From Pedobacter sp. W3I1 (GTDB lineage Bacteria > Bacteroidota > Bacteroidia > Sphingobacteriales > Sphingobacteriaceae), in assembly GCF_030816015.1 (NCBI RefSeq), contig NZ_JAUSXN010000001.1:5890001-5954000 (forward strand): a stretch of 64,000 nucleotides of DNA, written 5' to 3'. Shown here piece after piece: positions 41,733 through 50,898 of this stretch. A program made the position numbers and the translations under genes. The notes below the pieces were generated by a model. It had not been told where the DNA came from and made no database searches. It was given only the letters and a program-made list of their open reading frames with translations. Numbering within the stretch: the stretch's first letter is position 1; every line of letters begins with the position of its first letter.

Positions 41733-43093
41733 TGAGTACGAGCAAAGAAATTCTGGATTACGTTAAAAATCACCCGGCTGGAAAAGTAAAATTAGCCGTT
41801 GCCGATATCGACGGTATTTTAAGAGGAAAATATGTAGCTGCCGAAAAATTCGCATCCCTGGTTGAAGGTCGCCTGGGTTTCTGTGACGTTACCTTTGGTT
41901 GGGATGCGGGGGATGTGGCTTACGAAAATGGAAAATATACAGGCTGGCATACCGGCTATCCCGACGCTCAGGTTAAAATCGATCTGTCGACATTCCGGAA
42001 AATCCCATGGGAAAATGAAGTACCTTTCTTTTTGGGCGATTTTATTGATGACCAGGATAAGGCAAATTTTGTATGCCCAAGACAGCTGTTAAAAAAAGTA
42101 ATTACCGAATGTGAAAGTGAAGGATTTTCGCCGCTTTTTGCACAGGAATTTGAGTGGTTTAATTTTTCGGAAACGCCAGAAAGCATCCACGAGAAAGGTT
42201 TTGCCAATTTAAAACCCTTAAGTCCGGGCATGTTTGGTTATTCTATTTTAAGGAGTACTTACAAAAATGAATTTATGAGTGATCTGTTCGATCTGCTGAA
42301 CAAATTCGACATCCCTATTGAAGGTTTGCATACCGAAACCGGTCCAGGGGTTTACGAAGCTGCTATAAAATATGCTCCTGCTTTACAAGCTGCCGATCAA
42401 GCGATATTATTTAAAACAGCCGTAAAAGAAATCGCCTATAAACACGGTATCCTCGCTACATTTATGGCCAAAATAAGCGAAAATTTACCGGGATGCAGTG
42501 GTCATGTGCACCAAAGTCTGTGGGATGCGGACAAGAAGACAAATTTGTTCTATGATGAAAAAGATGCAGATAAAATGAGCGAAATAATGAAAAATTATAT
42601 CGCTGGTCAACTGCATTGCCTTCCATACCTTTTACCAATGATAGCCCCTACCATAAACAGTTATAAACGTTTAGTTGAAGGCGCATGGGCACCCACAACA
42701 GTAACCTGGGGAATTGATAACCGTACAACGGCATTGCGTGCATTACCTGGAAGCAAAAAGGCTTCGCGTTTAGAAACACGGATAGTAGGTTCCGATACCA
42801 ATCCATACCTGGCACTTTCGGCCTGTTTGGCTGCTGGAATGTATGGTGTTAAAAATAAATTAAAACTCGAACAACCGGCAACCAAAGGTAATGGATATAC
42901 CGATTTATCGAACGGCACACTATCGCGTAATTTATTTGAAGCAACGCAAAAGATGAAAAATTCTGACTTAGCCGCAGCATTATTGGGTACAGATTTCGTT
43001 GATCATTTTACCATGACCCGCGAATGGGAATGTAAACAATATGCCAAAGTAGTAACCGACTGGGAGCTAAAAAGATATTTAGAAATTATTTAG
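41732..43093 (+). CDS. Glutamine-synthetase-like gamma-glutamyl-amine ligase (PuuA/GlnA4 type)
   Basis: This 453-aa ligase of the glutamine synthetase fold has N-terminal KLAVADIDGILRGKYV, the hallmark of gamma-glutamylpolyamine and gamma-glutamylethanolamide synthetases rather than of true GlnA. Active-site elements include FAQEFEWF, GLHTETGPGVYEAAI, GCSGHVHQSLWD and RLETRIVGSDTNPYLALSA. The predicted reaction is amine plus glutamate plus ATP to gamma-glutamyl amide. It is translationally coupled to the permease, which supports transported amine as substrate. Ammonia assimilation by this protein is unlikely but not excluded. Confidence 0.9.
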   Translation: MSTSKEILDYVKNHPAGKVKLAVADIDGILRGKYVAAEKFASLVEGRLGFCDVTFGWDAGDVAYENGKYTGWHTGYPDAQVKIDLSTFRKIPWENEVPFFLGDFIDDQDKANFVCPRQLLKKVITECESEGFSPLFAQEFEWFNFSETPESIHEKGFANLKPLSPGMFGYSILRSTYKNEFMSDLFDLLNKFDIPIEGLHTETGPGVYEAAIKYAPALQAADQAILFKTAVKEIAYKHGILATFMAKISENLPGCSGHVHQSLWDADKKTNLFYDEKDADKMSEIMKNYIAGQLHCLPYLLPMIAPTINSYKRLVEGAWAPTTVTWGIDNRTTALRALPGSKKASRLETRIVGSDTNPYLALSACLAAGMYGVKNKLKLEQPATKGNGYTDLSNGTLSRNLFEATQKMKNSDLAAALLGTDFVDHFTMTREWECKQYAKVVTDWELKRYLEII

Positions 43094-43157
43094 TAAATCG
43101 CTCTAAGAGGCAGTTTAAGAAAAAGAAAGGAAAGTGGTGGATAATAAGTTTAGGCGA

Positions 43158-43252
43158 ATCGTCATTTCGACCGTAGTGGAGAAATCTTTTTAACATAGTT
43201 CAAAGATTTCTATCCCGAAAGTTCGGGACTGCGCTCCAGTCGAAATGACGAT
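43158..43252. repeat. REP-like palindrome (ATCGTCATTTCGAC family)
   Basis: ATCGTCATTTCGAC (43158-43171) is matched by its exact complement at 43239-43252. The inner GGAGAAATCTTT / CAAAGATTTC arms are as at 16494, with an added TCCCGAAAGTTCGGGA hairpin inside the right arm. Confidence 0.92.
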
Positions 43253-43311
43253 CGATTTTCTAACCTGTTATTAGTCATTTGATTCAGAAACTTGTTTTTT
43301 AGCACCCAATC

Positions 43312-43500
43312 TTAGATGACTCAGGTGGCTTAGGTGGTAAAAAGATAAAATAAAGCAAGTAAAAGTCTGACCACCTAAGTCACCTTAGAACACCTTAGAA
43401 CACCTTAGAACACCTTAGCTAACTGTATATAGTTAGGTTTTTAATAAACAGTAAAATAACAACTCACCCTTAGGTGCACTCAGACACCTAAGGTGGTTAA
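43312..43500. repeat. CACCTTAG / CTTAGGTGG quasi-periodic repeat tract
   Basis: Nearly four 10-bp units CACCTTAGAA run at about 43381-43418. They are flanked by CTCAGGTGGCTTAGGTGGT at the left, its complement ACCACCTAAG, and CACCTAAGGTGGTT at the right end. Confidence 0.88.
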
Positions 43501-43521
43501 ACAAAAGAAAAAACAATTGTC

Positions 43522-44670
43522 ATGATATTTGATAAAATCCATCAGTTTAATTTCCCTACAACGATCCGTTTTGGTGCTGGCGCAGTAAAAGAGTTGCCTG
43601 CCTACATCATTAAGAACAATCTAAAGGCACCGTTAATTGTTACCGACGTTACCATTGCACAGCTTCCCTTTTTTAAAAAAATCGTTGAAAATTTAAAGAT
43701 AAAAGGCATTTCAGTCGAGGTTTTTAACGACATCCATAAAAATCCGGTAAAAAGCGATGTTTACAAAGGCACCGAGGTTTGGGATGCCACTAATCGCGAC
43801 AGTATTATTGGTATTGGCGGTGGTGCCGCTTTAGATGTTGCCCGTGCAATTGTGTTGCGTGTTAACCACCGCGAAGATTTATTCAAATATGATGATTTAA
43901 TCGGTGGTGATATTTATGTAACCAATGAGGTTCCGCATTTCATCACCATTCCAACCACATCGGGCACCGGAAGCGAGGTTGGCCGCAGTGCGATTATTGC
44001 TGATGACGAAACTCACCAGAAAAAAATTCTGTTCTCGCCAAAATTAATGGCGCAGATCGTATTTGCAGACCCGGAGTTAACGATGGATTTACCGCCCTTT
44101 ATCACTGCCGCAACAGGTATGGATGCCTTAACGCACAACATGGAAGCTTACCTGGCCAAAAATTTCCATCCCATGTGTGATGGAATAGCATTGGAAGGAA
44201 TTTCGCTGATCAAAGATTCGCTGGAGCGCGCAACCAACAATCCTGATTTAGAAAGCCGTAGTAAAATGTTAATGGCTTCGATGATGGGAGCCATTGCCTT
44301 TCAAAAAGGGTTGGGTGTGGTGCACTCACTGGCTCACCCCCTTTCATCATTGTTAGATACTCATCACGGTTTAGCCAATGCCGTAAATATTCCTTATGGC
44401 ATGCAGTTTAATATTGCAGGTTTTGAAGACCGTTTTAAAAAGATCGCCAGAACATTGGACCTCAAAGATGAAAATGGCGAAGCTGTTGTAAAATATCTGT
44501 TCGATTTGAACACGAAGGTGAATATTCCGCATAAATTGAGTGATATTGGCGTTAAAAATGAACATATCGAAACACTTGCCGATTTAGCCTTTGCAGATTT
44601 TGCACATCCAAACAATCCTAAACCGGTAAGCAGAGAAGATTTTAAACAGTTATATCTAAATGCGCTCTAA
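43522..44670 (+). CDS. Iron-containing (type III) alcohol dehydrogenase
   Basis: This 382-aa NAD(P)-dependent alcohol dehydrogenase has the nucleotide loop IGIGGGAALDVAR and the family signature TTSGTGSEVGRSA. The metal ligands are the Asp within DPELTMDLPPFITAATGMDALTHNMEAY and its neighbourhood, and the His residues in GVVHSLAHPLSS and DTHHGLANA. In its context it would oxidise the hydroxyl group of a gamma-glutamylated amino alcohol to an aldehyde, the step that an amine oxidase (PuuB) performs in putrescine breakdown. That assignment is inference; the enzyme family is certain. Confidence 0.95.
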   Translation: MIFDKIHQFNFPTTIRFGAGAVKELPAYIIKNNLKAPLIVTDVTIAQLPFFKKIVENLKIKGISVEVFNDIHKNPVKSDVYKGTEVWDATNRDSIIGIGGGAALDVARAIVLRVNHREDLFKYDDLIGGDIYVTNEVPHFITIPTTSGTGSEVGRSAIIADDETHQKKILFSPKLMAQIVFADPELTMDLPPFITAATGMDALTHNMEAYLAKNFHPMCDGIALEGISLIKDSLERATNNPDLESRSKMLMASMMGAIAFQKGLGVVHSLAHPLSSLLDTHHGLANAVNIPYGMQFNIAGFEDRFKKIARTLDLKDENGEAVVKYLFDLNTKVNIPHKLSDIGVKNEHIETLADLAFADFAHPNNPKPVSREDFKQLYLNAL

Positions 44671-44675
44671 AGCGA

Positions 44676-44779
44676 TATTAACCACAGATAAAAAGGATAA
44701 ACACGGATAAAGTCTTTGTATCACTTAAATCAAAAAATTACAATCTAAATCTGTGCTCATCTGTGAAAATCTGTGGCTA
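44676..44779. repeat. CCACAGAT / ATCTGTGG word-repeat tract
   Basis: ACCACAGATAAAAAGGATAA begins the tract and AATCTGTGCTCATCTGTGAA followed by AATCTGTGG ends it. Similar words occur at 3423-3440, 10213-10245 and 45540-45568. Confidence 0.7.
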
Positions 44780-44793
44780 AAATATAAAAGACT

Positions 44794-45525
44794 ATGTCTG
44801 ATAAAATAATAATTGGTGTTACCGACTGTAGTAAATTCGACATCTACCGGGATTGGGTTTTATCCTACAATAAAAATGTAGAGGTAATCCAGCTCGGGTA
44901 CAAGCTTAACAATTTCGACGAGATCAAAAAATGCGATGGGATTGTTTTAACCGGAGGTGAAGATGTTCATCCTCGTTTTTACAACCAACCTGAATATTAT
45001 CCTTATTGTTATGAAGATGATATTGACCAAGAACGTGATGAGTTTGAATTTAAGGTTTTAACCTATACCGAAGCCAATTCAATCCCCATTTTGGGCATTT
45101 GCCGGGGCATGCAGGTGGGAAATGTGTTTTTTGGCGGAACTTTGATTCCCGATATCCCAACATGGGGAAAATTCGATCATTCCAAAATGCACGATAAATC
45201 AGACCGCTATCACGAAATCATCATCAATCCATCCTCATGGCTAAACCAGATTGTGAATACCGATAAAGGCTTAGTAAACAGTAACCACCATCAAAGCACC
45301 GATAAAACCGGAAAAGGCTTGGTGGTAAGTGCAATCTCTCCCGATGGCGTTACTGAAGCAATGGAGCGGATGGAACCCGAAGGGAAATCCTTTCTGTTAT
45401 TTGTACAATGGCATCCCGAAAGGTTAAAAGATCAACAGGGGCCCTTTAGTAAAAATATACACAAGGCTTTTATTAATTCAATTAAGATTAACGGATTATT
45501 GGATTTTAAGATTCAAGGCAAATAA
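44794..45525 (+). CDS. Class I glutamine-amidotransferase-like gamma-glutamyl hydrolase (PuuD type)
   Basis: This 243-aa hydrolase of the peptidase C26/GATase1 fold has nucleophile Cys103 in LGICRGMQVGNVFFGG, VLTGGEDVHP upstream, and the His-Glu pair in FVQWHPERL. It resembles PuuD, which releases glutamate from gamma-glutamyl-GABA. Here it would cleave the final gamma-glutamyl product (gamma-glutamylglycine if ethanolamine is the substrate), regenerating glutamate. The conserved segment VNSNHHQSTDKTG is typical of this subfamily. It lies between the alcohol and aldehyde dehydrogenase genes on the same strand. Confidence 0.92.
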   Translation: MSDKIIIGVTDCSKFDIYRDWVLSYNKNVEVIQLGYKLNNFDEIKKCDGIVLTGGEDVHPRFYNQPEYYPYCYEDDIDQERDEFEFKVLTYTEANSIPILGICRGMQVGNVFFGGTLIPDIPTWGKFDHSKMHDKSDRYHEIIINPSSWLNQIVNTDKGLVNSNHHQSTDKTGKGLVVSAISPDGVTEAMERMEPEGKSFLLFVQWHPERLKDQQGPFSKNIHKAFINSIKINGLLDFKIQGK

Positions 45526-45579
45526 ATTAACGAAACTTAAATCTGTGTAATCCCTTTAATCCAGAAATCATACAAAAAC

Positions 45580-46944
45580 ATGCAGATCATCAACCCAGCA
45601 ACAGCAGAAATTATTACCAGTTTAGCGGAAGACAATTCATCTACGCTTCAAACCAAATTTGATGCTTTAAAAAAGGCTCAACCTCAATGGGCGAGCAAAA
45701 CCCTTAGCGAAAGAATTTCTGTTATTATCCAGTTTAGTGATTTACTGGAGATTGAAATAGAAGAACTGGCCGCTGTGCTAACCAGCGAAGTAGGCAAGCC
45801 ATTGCAACAATCGCGCAATGAAATTAATGGCGCAAGAGCCCGTATCAAATGGATGTTGGCCAATACTGAAAAATACCTGGCAGATGAAGTGATGGTTGAT
45901 GAGCCAGGCTTAAAAGAAGTAATTAAATATGAACCACTAGGTGTAGTGTGCAATATCTCTGCCTGGAATTATCCTTATCTTGTTGGGTTAAATGTTTTTA
46001 TTCCGGCCTTATTAAGTGGCAATGCTGTGTTATATAAACCATCAGAATACGCCACTTTAACCGGAATACAGATTGAAAAACTATTAAAAAAAGCAGGGGT
46101 ACCCGACAATGTTTTTCAAATTGCCGTTGGTGCAAAAGAAACTGGAGCAGCATTATTAGAAATGGACTTTGATGGTTATTTCTTCACCGGCTCCTACAAA
46201 ACAGGGAAATTGATCTACGAAAAAGTGGCGTCAAAAATGGTTCCCTGCCAATTGGAATTAGGCGGAAAAGATCCATTGTACATAGCTGAAGATGTAACCG
46301 ATGTTACCTCCGCTGCTATTGGCACAGCCGATGGTGCCTTTTACAATAATGGACAAAGTTGCTGCGCTGTAGAACGTATTTATGTACATGAGAAAAATTA
46401 CAATGACTATTTGAATGCTTTCGTTACTGAGGTTAAAAGCTGGAAAACCGGCCTTCCCACAACCGATGGTGTGTACATTGGTGCATTAACACGAAAAGAA
46501 CAGATTTCGGTATTAGAAAATCAGGTTAAAGATGCCTTAAGTAAAGGCGCAAAATTATTAACTGGTGGTAAAGCCATTGAGGGAAAAGGTTATTATTTTG
46601 AACCAACCGTTTTAACCGATGTTACTAACGATATGCTGGTGATGCAGGAAGAAAGTTTTGGACCGATTATCGGTATTATGAAGGTGAAAGATGATAATGA
46701 GGCCTTAAATATGATGAAAGATACCGCTTATGGATTAACCGCATCGGTTTATACCGCCAGCCAGGCAAAGGCTGAAAAAATATTGGCCCAGTTAGATGCT
46801 GGTTCGGGTTATTGGAATTGCTGCGACAGGGTAAGCGCAGCACTGCCCTGGAGCGGAAGAAAGCATTCGGGTATTGGCGCTACCTTATCCCATCAGGGAT
46901 TAAGAGCCTTTACCAAACCAAAAGCGTATCATTTAAGGGGATAA
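45580..46944 (+). CDS. NAD(P)-dependent aldehyde dehydrogenase
   Basis: This 454-aa enzyme has catalytic Cys261 in FYNNGQSCCAVERIYV, the general-base Glu226 in QLELGGKDP, and the cofactor loop FTGSYKTGKLI. The ending FGPIIGIMKV and SGIGATLSHQGLRAFTKPK is typical of succinate-semialdehyde/aminoaldehyde-type members. In this cluster it would oxidise the gamma-glutamyl aldehyde made by the iron alcohol dehydrogenase. It is followed after 4 bp by a small gene that is likely co-transcribed. Confidence 0.95.
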   Translation: MQIINPATAEIITSLAEDNSSTLQTKFDALKKAQPQWASKTLSERISVIIQFSDLLEIEIEELAAVLTSEVGKPLQQSRNEINGARARIKWMLANTEKYLADEVMVDEPGLKEVIKYEPLGVVCNISAWNYPYLVGLNVFIPALLSGNAVLYKPSEYATLTGIQIEKLLKKAGVPDNVFQIAVGAKETGAALLEMDFDGYFFTGSYKTGKLIYEKVASKMVPCQLELGGKDPLYIAEDVTDVTSAAIGTADGAFYNNGQSCCAVERIYVHEKNYNDYLNAFVTEVKSWKTGLPTTDGVYIGALTRKEQISVLENQVKDALSKGAKLLTGGKAIEGKGYYFEPTVLTDVTNDMLVMQEESFGPIIGIMKVKDDNEALNMMKDTAYGLTASVYTASQAKAEKILAQLDAGSGYWNCCDRVSAALPWSGRKHSGIGATLSHQGLRAFTKPKAYHLRG

Positions 46945-46948
46945 TAAA

Positions 46949-47338
46949 ATGAGAAACGACAGCGATAATCAACTTATTGAAGGCGAAATTGCCGATTATT
47001 TATTAACTGATGATGGGATCCTGATTTCTTACAGTAAAAGCATTTTACGTACGGTAGAAAATATTTCGGCCAATGTTGCACTGGTGAAGGAAATCACCAA
47101 TAACAAGAGGGTTCCATTGTTAATTTACTTAAAAAATTCCCCTGTTCCGGACAAAGAAACACGAAAATTTTCTACAAAGCAGCTACCTCAAATTTATACG
47201 GCTATGGCAATGGTTTCGAAACCTGGCTTAGCTCAATTGATTATGAAGATCCTGTTTAAGTTTCAAAACCCTCCTATCCCAATTAAATCATTTACTGATG
47301 ATGAAAAAGCCAGGGCATGGTTAAGGCAATTTTTGTAA
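46949..47338 (+). CDS. Small STAS-like protein, 129 aa, linked to the aldehyde dehydrogenase gene
   Basis: This soluble protein begins 4 bp after the aldehyde dehydrogenase stop, so it is probably made with it. The segments LIEGEIADYLLTDDGILISYSK, VALVKEITNNKRVPLLIYLKN and a final DEKARAWLRQFL follow the strand-helix order of STAS/SpoIIAA-like domains found in Bacteroidota. No catalytic residues are evident. The family assignment is tentative and its role in the cluster is unknown. Confidence 0.65.
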   Translation: MRNDSDNQLIEGEIADYLLTDDGILISYSKSILRTVENISANVALVKEITNNKRVPLLIYLKNSPVPDKETRKFSTKQLPQIYTAMAMVSKPGLAQLIMKILFKFQNPPIPIKSFTDDEKARAWLRQFL

Positions 47339-47397
47339 ACTAAACTTCAACAGTGTAATTTGCTTTGATCCCGATAACCTTAAAAGAAGAAAACACA

Positions 47398-48000
47398 ATG
47401 ATCCCCTTAGAAGACATCCGCAAAAACTATGAAAAGTATGATGATACTACAATTCTAAAAATTATTTCAGAGGCTAAAGGGTTACGAAAAGAAGTTGTAT
47501 CCTTATTGAACGATGAAATCATAAAAAGGAATTTAGGTACAGAATTGATCAAATTTGTAGCAGAGGAAACTAACTTTTACGAGGGAATCGAAAGGACGAA
47601 CTTAATTAACGAGATCAAGAATTCTGTTTGTACCCATTGTAACAATGAAAACGAATTATATGGCTATACCTTTAATACGATAATATCCTATCTGATTTGG
47701 TATAATCATGAACAAAAACTTCAGATCATATGTTCAACATGTGCAAAAAGTTTCCGTTTAAAGAGTATGCTCACCACACTTGCATTAGGCTGGTGGTCGA
47801 GGCCAGGGCTTTTTGGTACACCTGCCACACTTATTTCAGATCTCATAGAAATCTTCAGAAAGGAAAAGTACAGCCAGCAGGTAATCGACTATTTCATTCA
47901 TGAAAATACTGGAAAAATCAGACGTATGGAAAAAGGAAAAGGTACGTTAACAACTCTTATTAAGAAATTTAACAAAAAAAAGGTAGAAGCAGAAGACTAA
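47398..48000 (+). CDS. Hypothetical protein with a Cys4 zinc-ribbon-like site, 200 aa
   Basis: I do not recognise the family. The ATG at 47398 is preferred over a TTG at 47365. The N-terminal 65 residues are helical and charged. CTHC (about residue 77) and CSTC (about 112) could form a zinc ribbon. A following segment LTTLALGWWSRPGLFGTPATLISDLIEIF is hydrophobic and may contact the membrane. A Lys-rich helix ends the protein. It may form a unit with the next gene 30 bp downstream. Confidence 0.65.
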   Translation: MIPLEDIRKNYEKYDDTTILKIISEAKGLRKEVVSLLNDEIIKRNLGTELIKFVAEETNFYEGIERTNLINEIKNSVCTHCNNENELYGYTFNTIISYLIWYNHEQKLQIICSTCAKSFRLKSMLTTLALGWWSRPGLFGTPATLISDLIEIFRKEKYSQQVIDYFIHENTGKIRRMEKGKGTLTTLIKKFNKKKVEAED

Positions 48001-48030
48001 AATTTGTTATTCAATATTAATAATTAATGC

Positions 48031-48675
48031 ATGATCGCTCCAGATAACAATCAGAAGAATTGGTTAATTAAACAGACCTACTTTGATCGAAAGCCTAAAA
48101 ATTTATCATTTACGCCACAATCAATACTATTTGGTAGTCAAAAATTATCAGTCCCTACAATAACTGATTTATCTAAAGAAGAGCCGTTAGCATACCGTTT
48201 TGGTATTAAATGGATTAGAGGATTTGAATTTATCGTAGGAAGAAAGTATCAATTATTGATTAAGAACAGCGATGGGGAAATGATCAAAATAAGTTTCGGT
48301 TCTTATTATGGCATCAATAAAGTCCATTTGTATAATCAATATGCCGAAATATTAAATCAATTATGGGAAAGCTATTTCGATGGGTTAGTAGACCATTATT
48401 TAGCACTGTTTAGTCAAAAAACACCATTCATTTTGGCAAATGTGACTTTCGAGGAATCTGGCATCAAAATTAAATCCGCAAAATTTATTAAGGAAGAAGA
48501 AAAATCGTTGCTTTGGCCTGATGTAGGCACCAAAAATTACCGCACTTATTTTGCCATCTTTTCAAAACAAAACCCATCAAATATCAATAAAGGATATAGT
48601 TATTTAGATGATTGGAATACAGGAGTTTTATACAGTGTTATTGAAACGATATTAAAAGGATTTGAGGCAAAATAG
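48031..48675 (+). CDS. Hypothetical protein, 214 aa
   Basis: This is an unrecognised soluble protein with many Tyr, Phe, Lys and Ile residues and no signal peptide. Its core (KWIRGFEFIVGRKYQLLIKNSDGEMIKISFGSYYGI) is strand-rich, with a helical NQYAEILNQLWESYFDGLVDHYLALF following. It starts 30 bp after the zinc-ribbon-like gene and both may form an accessory unit. Nothing supports a specific role. Confidence 0.6.
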   Translation: MIAPDNNQKNWLIKQTYFDRKPKNLSFTPQSILFGSQKLSVPTITDLSKEEPLAYRFGIKWIRGFEFIVGRKYQLLIKNSDGEMIKISFGSYYGINKVHLYNQYAEILNQLWESYFDGLVDHYLALFSQKTPFILANVTFEESGIKIKSAKFIKEEEKSLLWPDVGTKNYRTYFAIFSKQNPSNINKGYSYLDDWNTGVLYSVIETILKGFEAK

Positions 48676-48947
48676 TCTCAAAAAGGAACCAATAAACAAC
48701 ACTATTTATTCTAAAAGATTCTTCACTGCGTTCAGAATGACAAAAACATTTACGTGTCTTCACGAACCACCGTAAACTTAGCTCATCACCTAGCAATACA
48801 ACCCATTTGTGGTTAAGTCTTCGACTCCGCTCATACTGACGAATATTTAGTTTTGCACATTTCCTTCCACACAAATACCTCCTATTAAAATCTTTTTTAA
48901 TAAATTGCGGATTATACTTATTCGGTTAACCCGCTTTAATTATTTTA

Positions 48948-50897
48948 ATGAAAAAATTATTCCTGATTATCTCCTGCTGTTTTTTTGCAGCCAATACCTT
49001 CGCTCAATCTATTGTTACAGAAACTGAAATCGGCGATTCCGAAAGCGCAGTTGTGCAAACACCCATTGCCATCATCCCCGAGCCTGTATCCTTAATGAAA
49101 AAGGCAGGTACTTTTACCTTGCCAGAAAATGTAACCATCCAGACTGTTAAGAGTGGAGAATTAAAACAATCTATCACTTACCTTTCTGATCGGATTAGCA
49201 TGGCAACAGGTAAATTTGTAAGCACCGTAAGTAATTCAAGTCACCCAACTATTAAACTGATCTTAAACACCCAGGAAGATACTCAACTAGGTAAAGAAGG
49301 TTACAGACTAAATGTTAATCCCACTCAGGTTGTAATTACAGCTAACCAGCCTGCAGGGATTTTTTATGGCGTTCAGTCATTGCTTCAACTTTTCCCAGCC
49401 GAAATAGAAAGCAAGGAACTGGTAAATGATATTAAATGGAAGGCACCTTGTGTTGATGTGGTAGATTATCCGAAATTAGGATGGAGAGGTTTAATGTTTG
49501 ATGTAGCCCGTCATTTTTTTACTAAGCAAGAAGTAAAGCAGTTTATTGACGATATGGTCCGTTATAAATTCAATCTGTTGCATTTACATCTCGCAGATGA
49601 TGAAGGCTGGAGAATCGAAATTAAAGGCTTGCCTAAATTAACCGAAGTAGGTGCATGGAGTGTTAAAAAAACTGGGACTTTTGGCGATTTTACCCCGCCT
49701 ACTCCTGATGAACCCCGTACTTATGGGGGTTTTTATACACAAGAAGATATTAAAGAACTTGTGCAGTATGCACAGGACCGCTTTGTAAACATATTACCAG
49801 AAATCGATGTTCCGGGGCATAGTTTAGCTATTATCGCTTCTTACCCTGAATTATCCTGCACACCCGATGCGGTTAATTATAAAGTACGCTCAGGCGAAAA
49901 AATTATGGATTGGAGCCGTGGTGCCCCGCCAACAGCTTTGCTTGATAATACGCTTTGCCCGGCAAACGAGAAAGTTTATGTCTTTTTAGATTCGGTACTT
50001 ACCCAGGTAGCGAAACTTTTTCCTTTCGAGTACATCCACATGGGTGGCGACGAAGCCCCTCATAATTTCTGGGAAAAGAACGATCAGGTTAAAGCTTTAA
50101 TGCAACGCGAAGGTTTAAAAACCATTCCTCAGGTGCAGGCCTATTTTGAAAAACGTGTTGAACAAATCGTGATTTCGAAAGGTAAAAAGTTTATGGGTTG
50201 GGACGAAATTCTTGAGGGTGGTGTATCGCCAACCGCAGCCGTAATGAGCTGGAGAGGAATGAAATATGGCATCCAGGCAGCTAACGAAAAACACAATGTG
50301 GTAATGAGTCCGACTGATTTCGCCTACTTGGATTATATGCAGGCTGACCCCATCACCGAACCTAAAGTTTACGCATCGCTAAGATTAAATAAAGCCTATC
50401 AGTTTAACCCGATACCTGCAGGCGTAAATGCGCAATATATTATCGGTGCACAGGCCAACCTTTGGACAGAACAGGTATTTACTTTTCGCCAGGTAGAATA
50501 TATGCTTTGGCCACGTGCGTTTGCCATTGCAGAATCGATCTGGAGTCCCATTGAAAAGAAAAACTGGACAAATTTTGTTGACCGTACACAACAACACTTC
50601 AAACGGTTAGATTTAGCAGAGATTAAATACTCACCTGCTATTTACGATCCGATTTTTACGGTAAAACGCAGTGCTGATAAACAGTTAATGATCGAATTAA
50701 CTCCAGAAATAGATGGTTTGGATATCTACTATAGCTTCGACAACTCTACTCCTGATCGCTTTTACCCGAAATACACAGCCGCACTACAGGTACCAAAAGA
50801 TGCCAGTATGTTACGTGTAATTACTTATCGTGGGAAACAACCGATTGGAAGATTGATCAGTATGCCTGTTGCTGACCTGCAGAAAAGAGCAAGATAA
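48948..50897 (+). CDS. Secreted beta-N-acetylhexosaminidase, GH20
   Basis: This 649-aa exported enzyme removes terminal GlcNAc or GalNAc from glycans. It has a signal peptide (MKKLFLIISCCFFAANTFAQ), an N-terminal GH20b domain (residues about 38-170) and a catalytic barrel. The catalytic Asp368-Glu369 pair is in HMGGDEAPHNFW. Family motifs GWRGLMFDVARHFFTKQEVKQFID, HLHLADDEGWRIEI and PEIDVPGHS are all present. The C-terminus (LDIYYSFDNSTPDRFYPKY) is the usual small beta domain. It stands alone here without a polysaccharide-utilisation SusC/D pair. Confidence 0.96.
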   Translation: MKKLFLIISCCFFAANTFAQSIVTETEIGDSESAVVQTPIAIIPEPVSLMKKAGTFTLPENVTIQTVKSGELKQSITYLSDRISMATGKFVSTVSNSSHPTIKLILNTQEDTQLGKEGYRLNVNPTQVVITANQPAGIFYGVQSLLQLFPAEIESKELVNDIKWKAPCVDVVDYPKLGWRGLMFDVARHFFTKQEVKQFIDDMVRYKFNLLHLHLADDEGWRIEIKGLPKLTEVGAWSVKKTGTFGDFTPPTPDEPRTYGGFYTQEDIKELVQYAQDRFVNILPEIDVPGHSLAIIASYPELSCTPDAVNYKVRSGEKIMDWSRGAPPTALLDNTLCPANEKVYVFLDSVLTQVAKLFPFEYIHMGGDEAPHNFWEKNDQVKALMQREGLKTIPQVQAYFEKRVEQIVISKGKKFMGWDEILEGGVSPTAAVMSWRGMKYGIQAANEKHNVVMSPTDFAYLDYMQADPITEPKVYASLRLNKAYQFNPIPAGVNAQYIIGAQANLWTEQVFTFRQVEYMLWPRAFAIAESIWSPIEKKNWTNFVDRTQQHFKRLDLAEIKYSPAIYDPIFTVKRSADKQLMIELTPEIDGLDIYYSFDNSTPDRFYPKYTAALQVPKDASMLRVITYRGKQPIGRLISMPVADLQKRAR

Positions 50898-50898
50898 A

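Larger units (their letters stand above)
43094..43521. other. Repeat-filled gap splitting the catabolic cluster
   Basis: No gene is seen in these 428 bp. They hold one REP-like palindrome and one CACCTTAG/CTAAGGTG repeat tract. The alcohol dehydrogenase gene probably has its own promoter downstream of them. Confidence 0.7.

Noticed and set aside
43381..43418. CRISPR-like array of 10-bp units
   Set aside because: Units are contiguous without spacers, too short, and no cas genes are present; it is a simple tandem repeat.
44794..45525. True glutamine amidotransferase subunit of a biosynthetic enzyme
   Set aside because: No synthase partner is adjacent, and the sequence and context fit the PuuD-type gamma-glutamyl hydrolase group.
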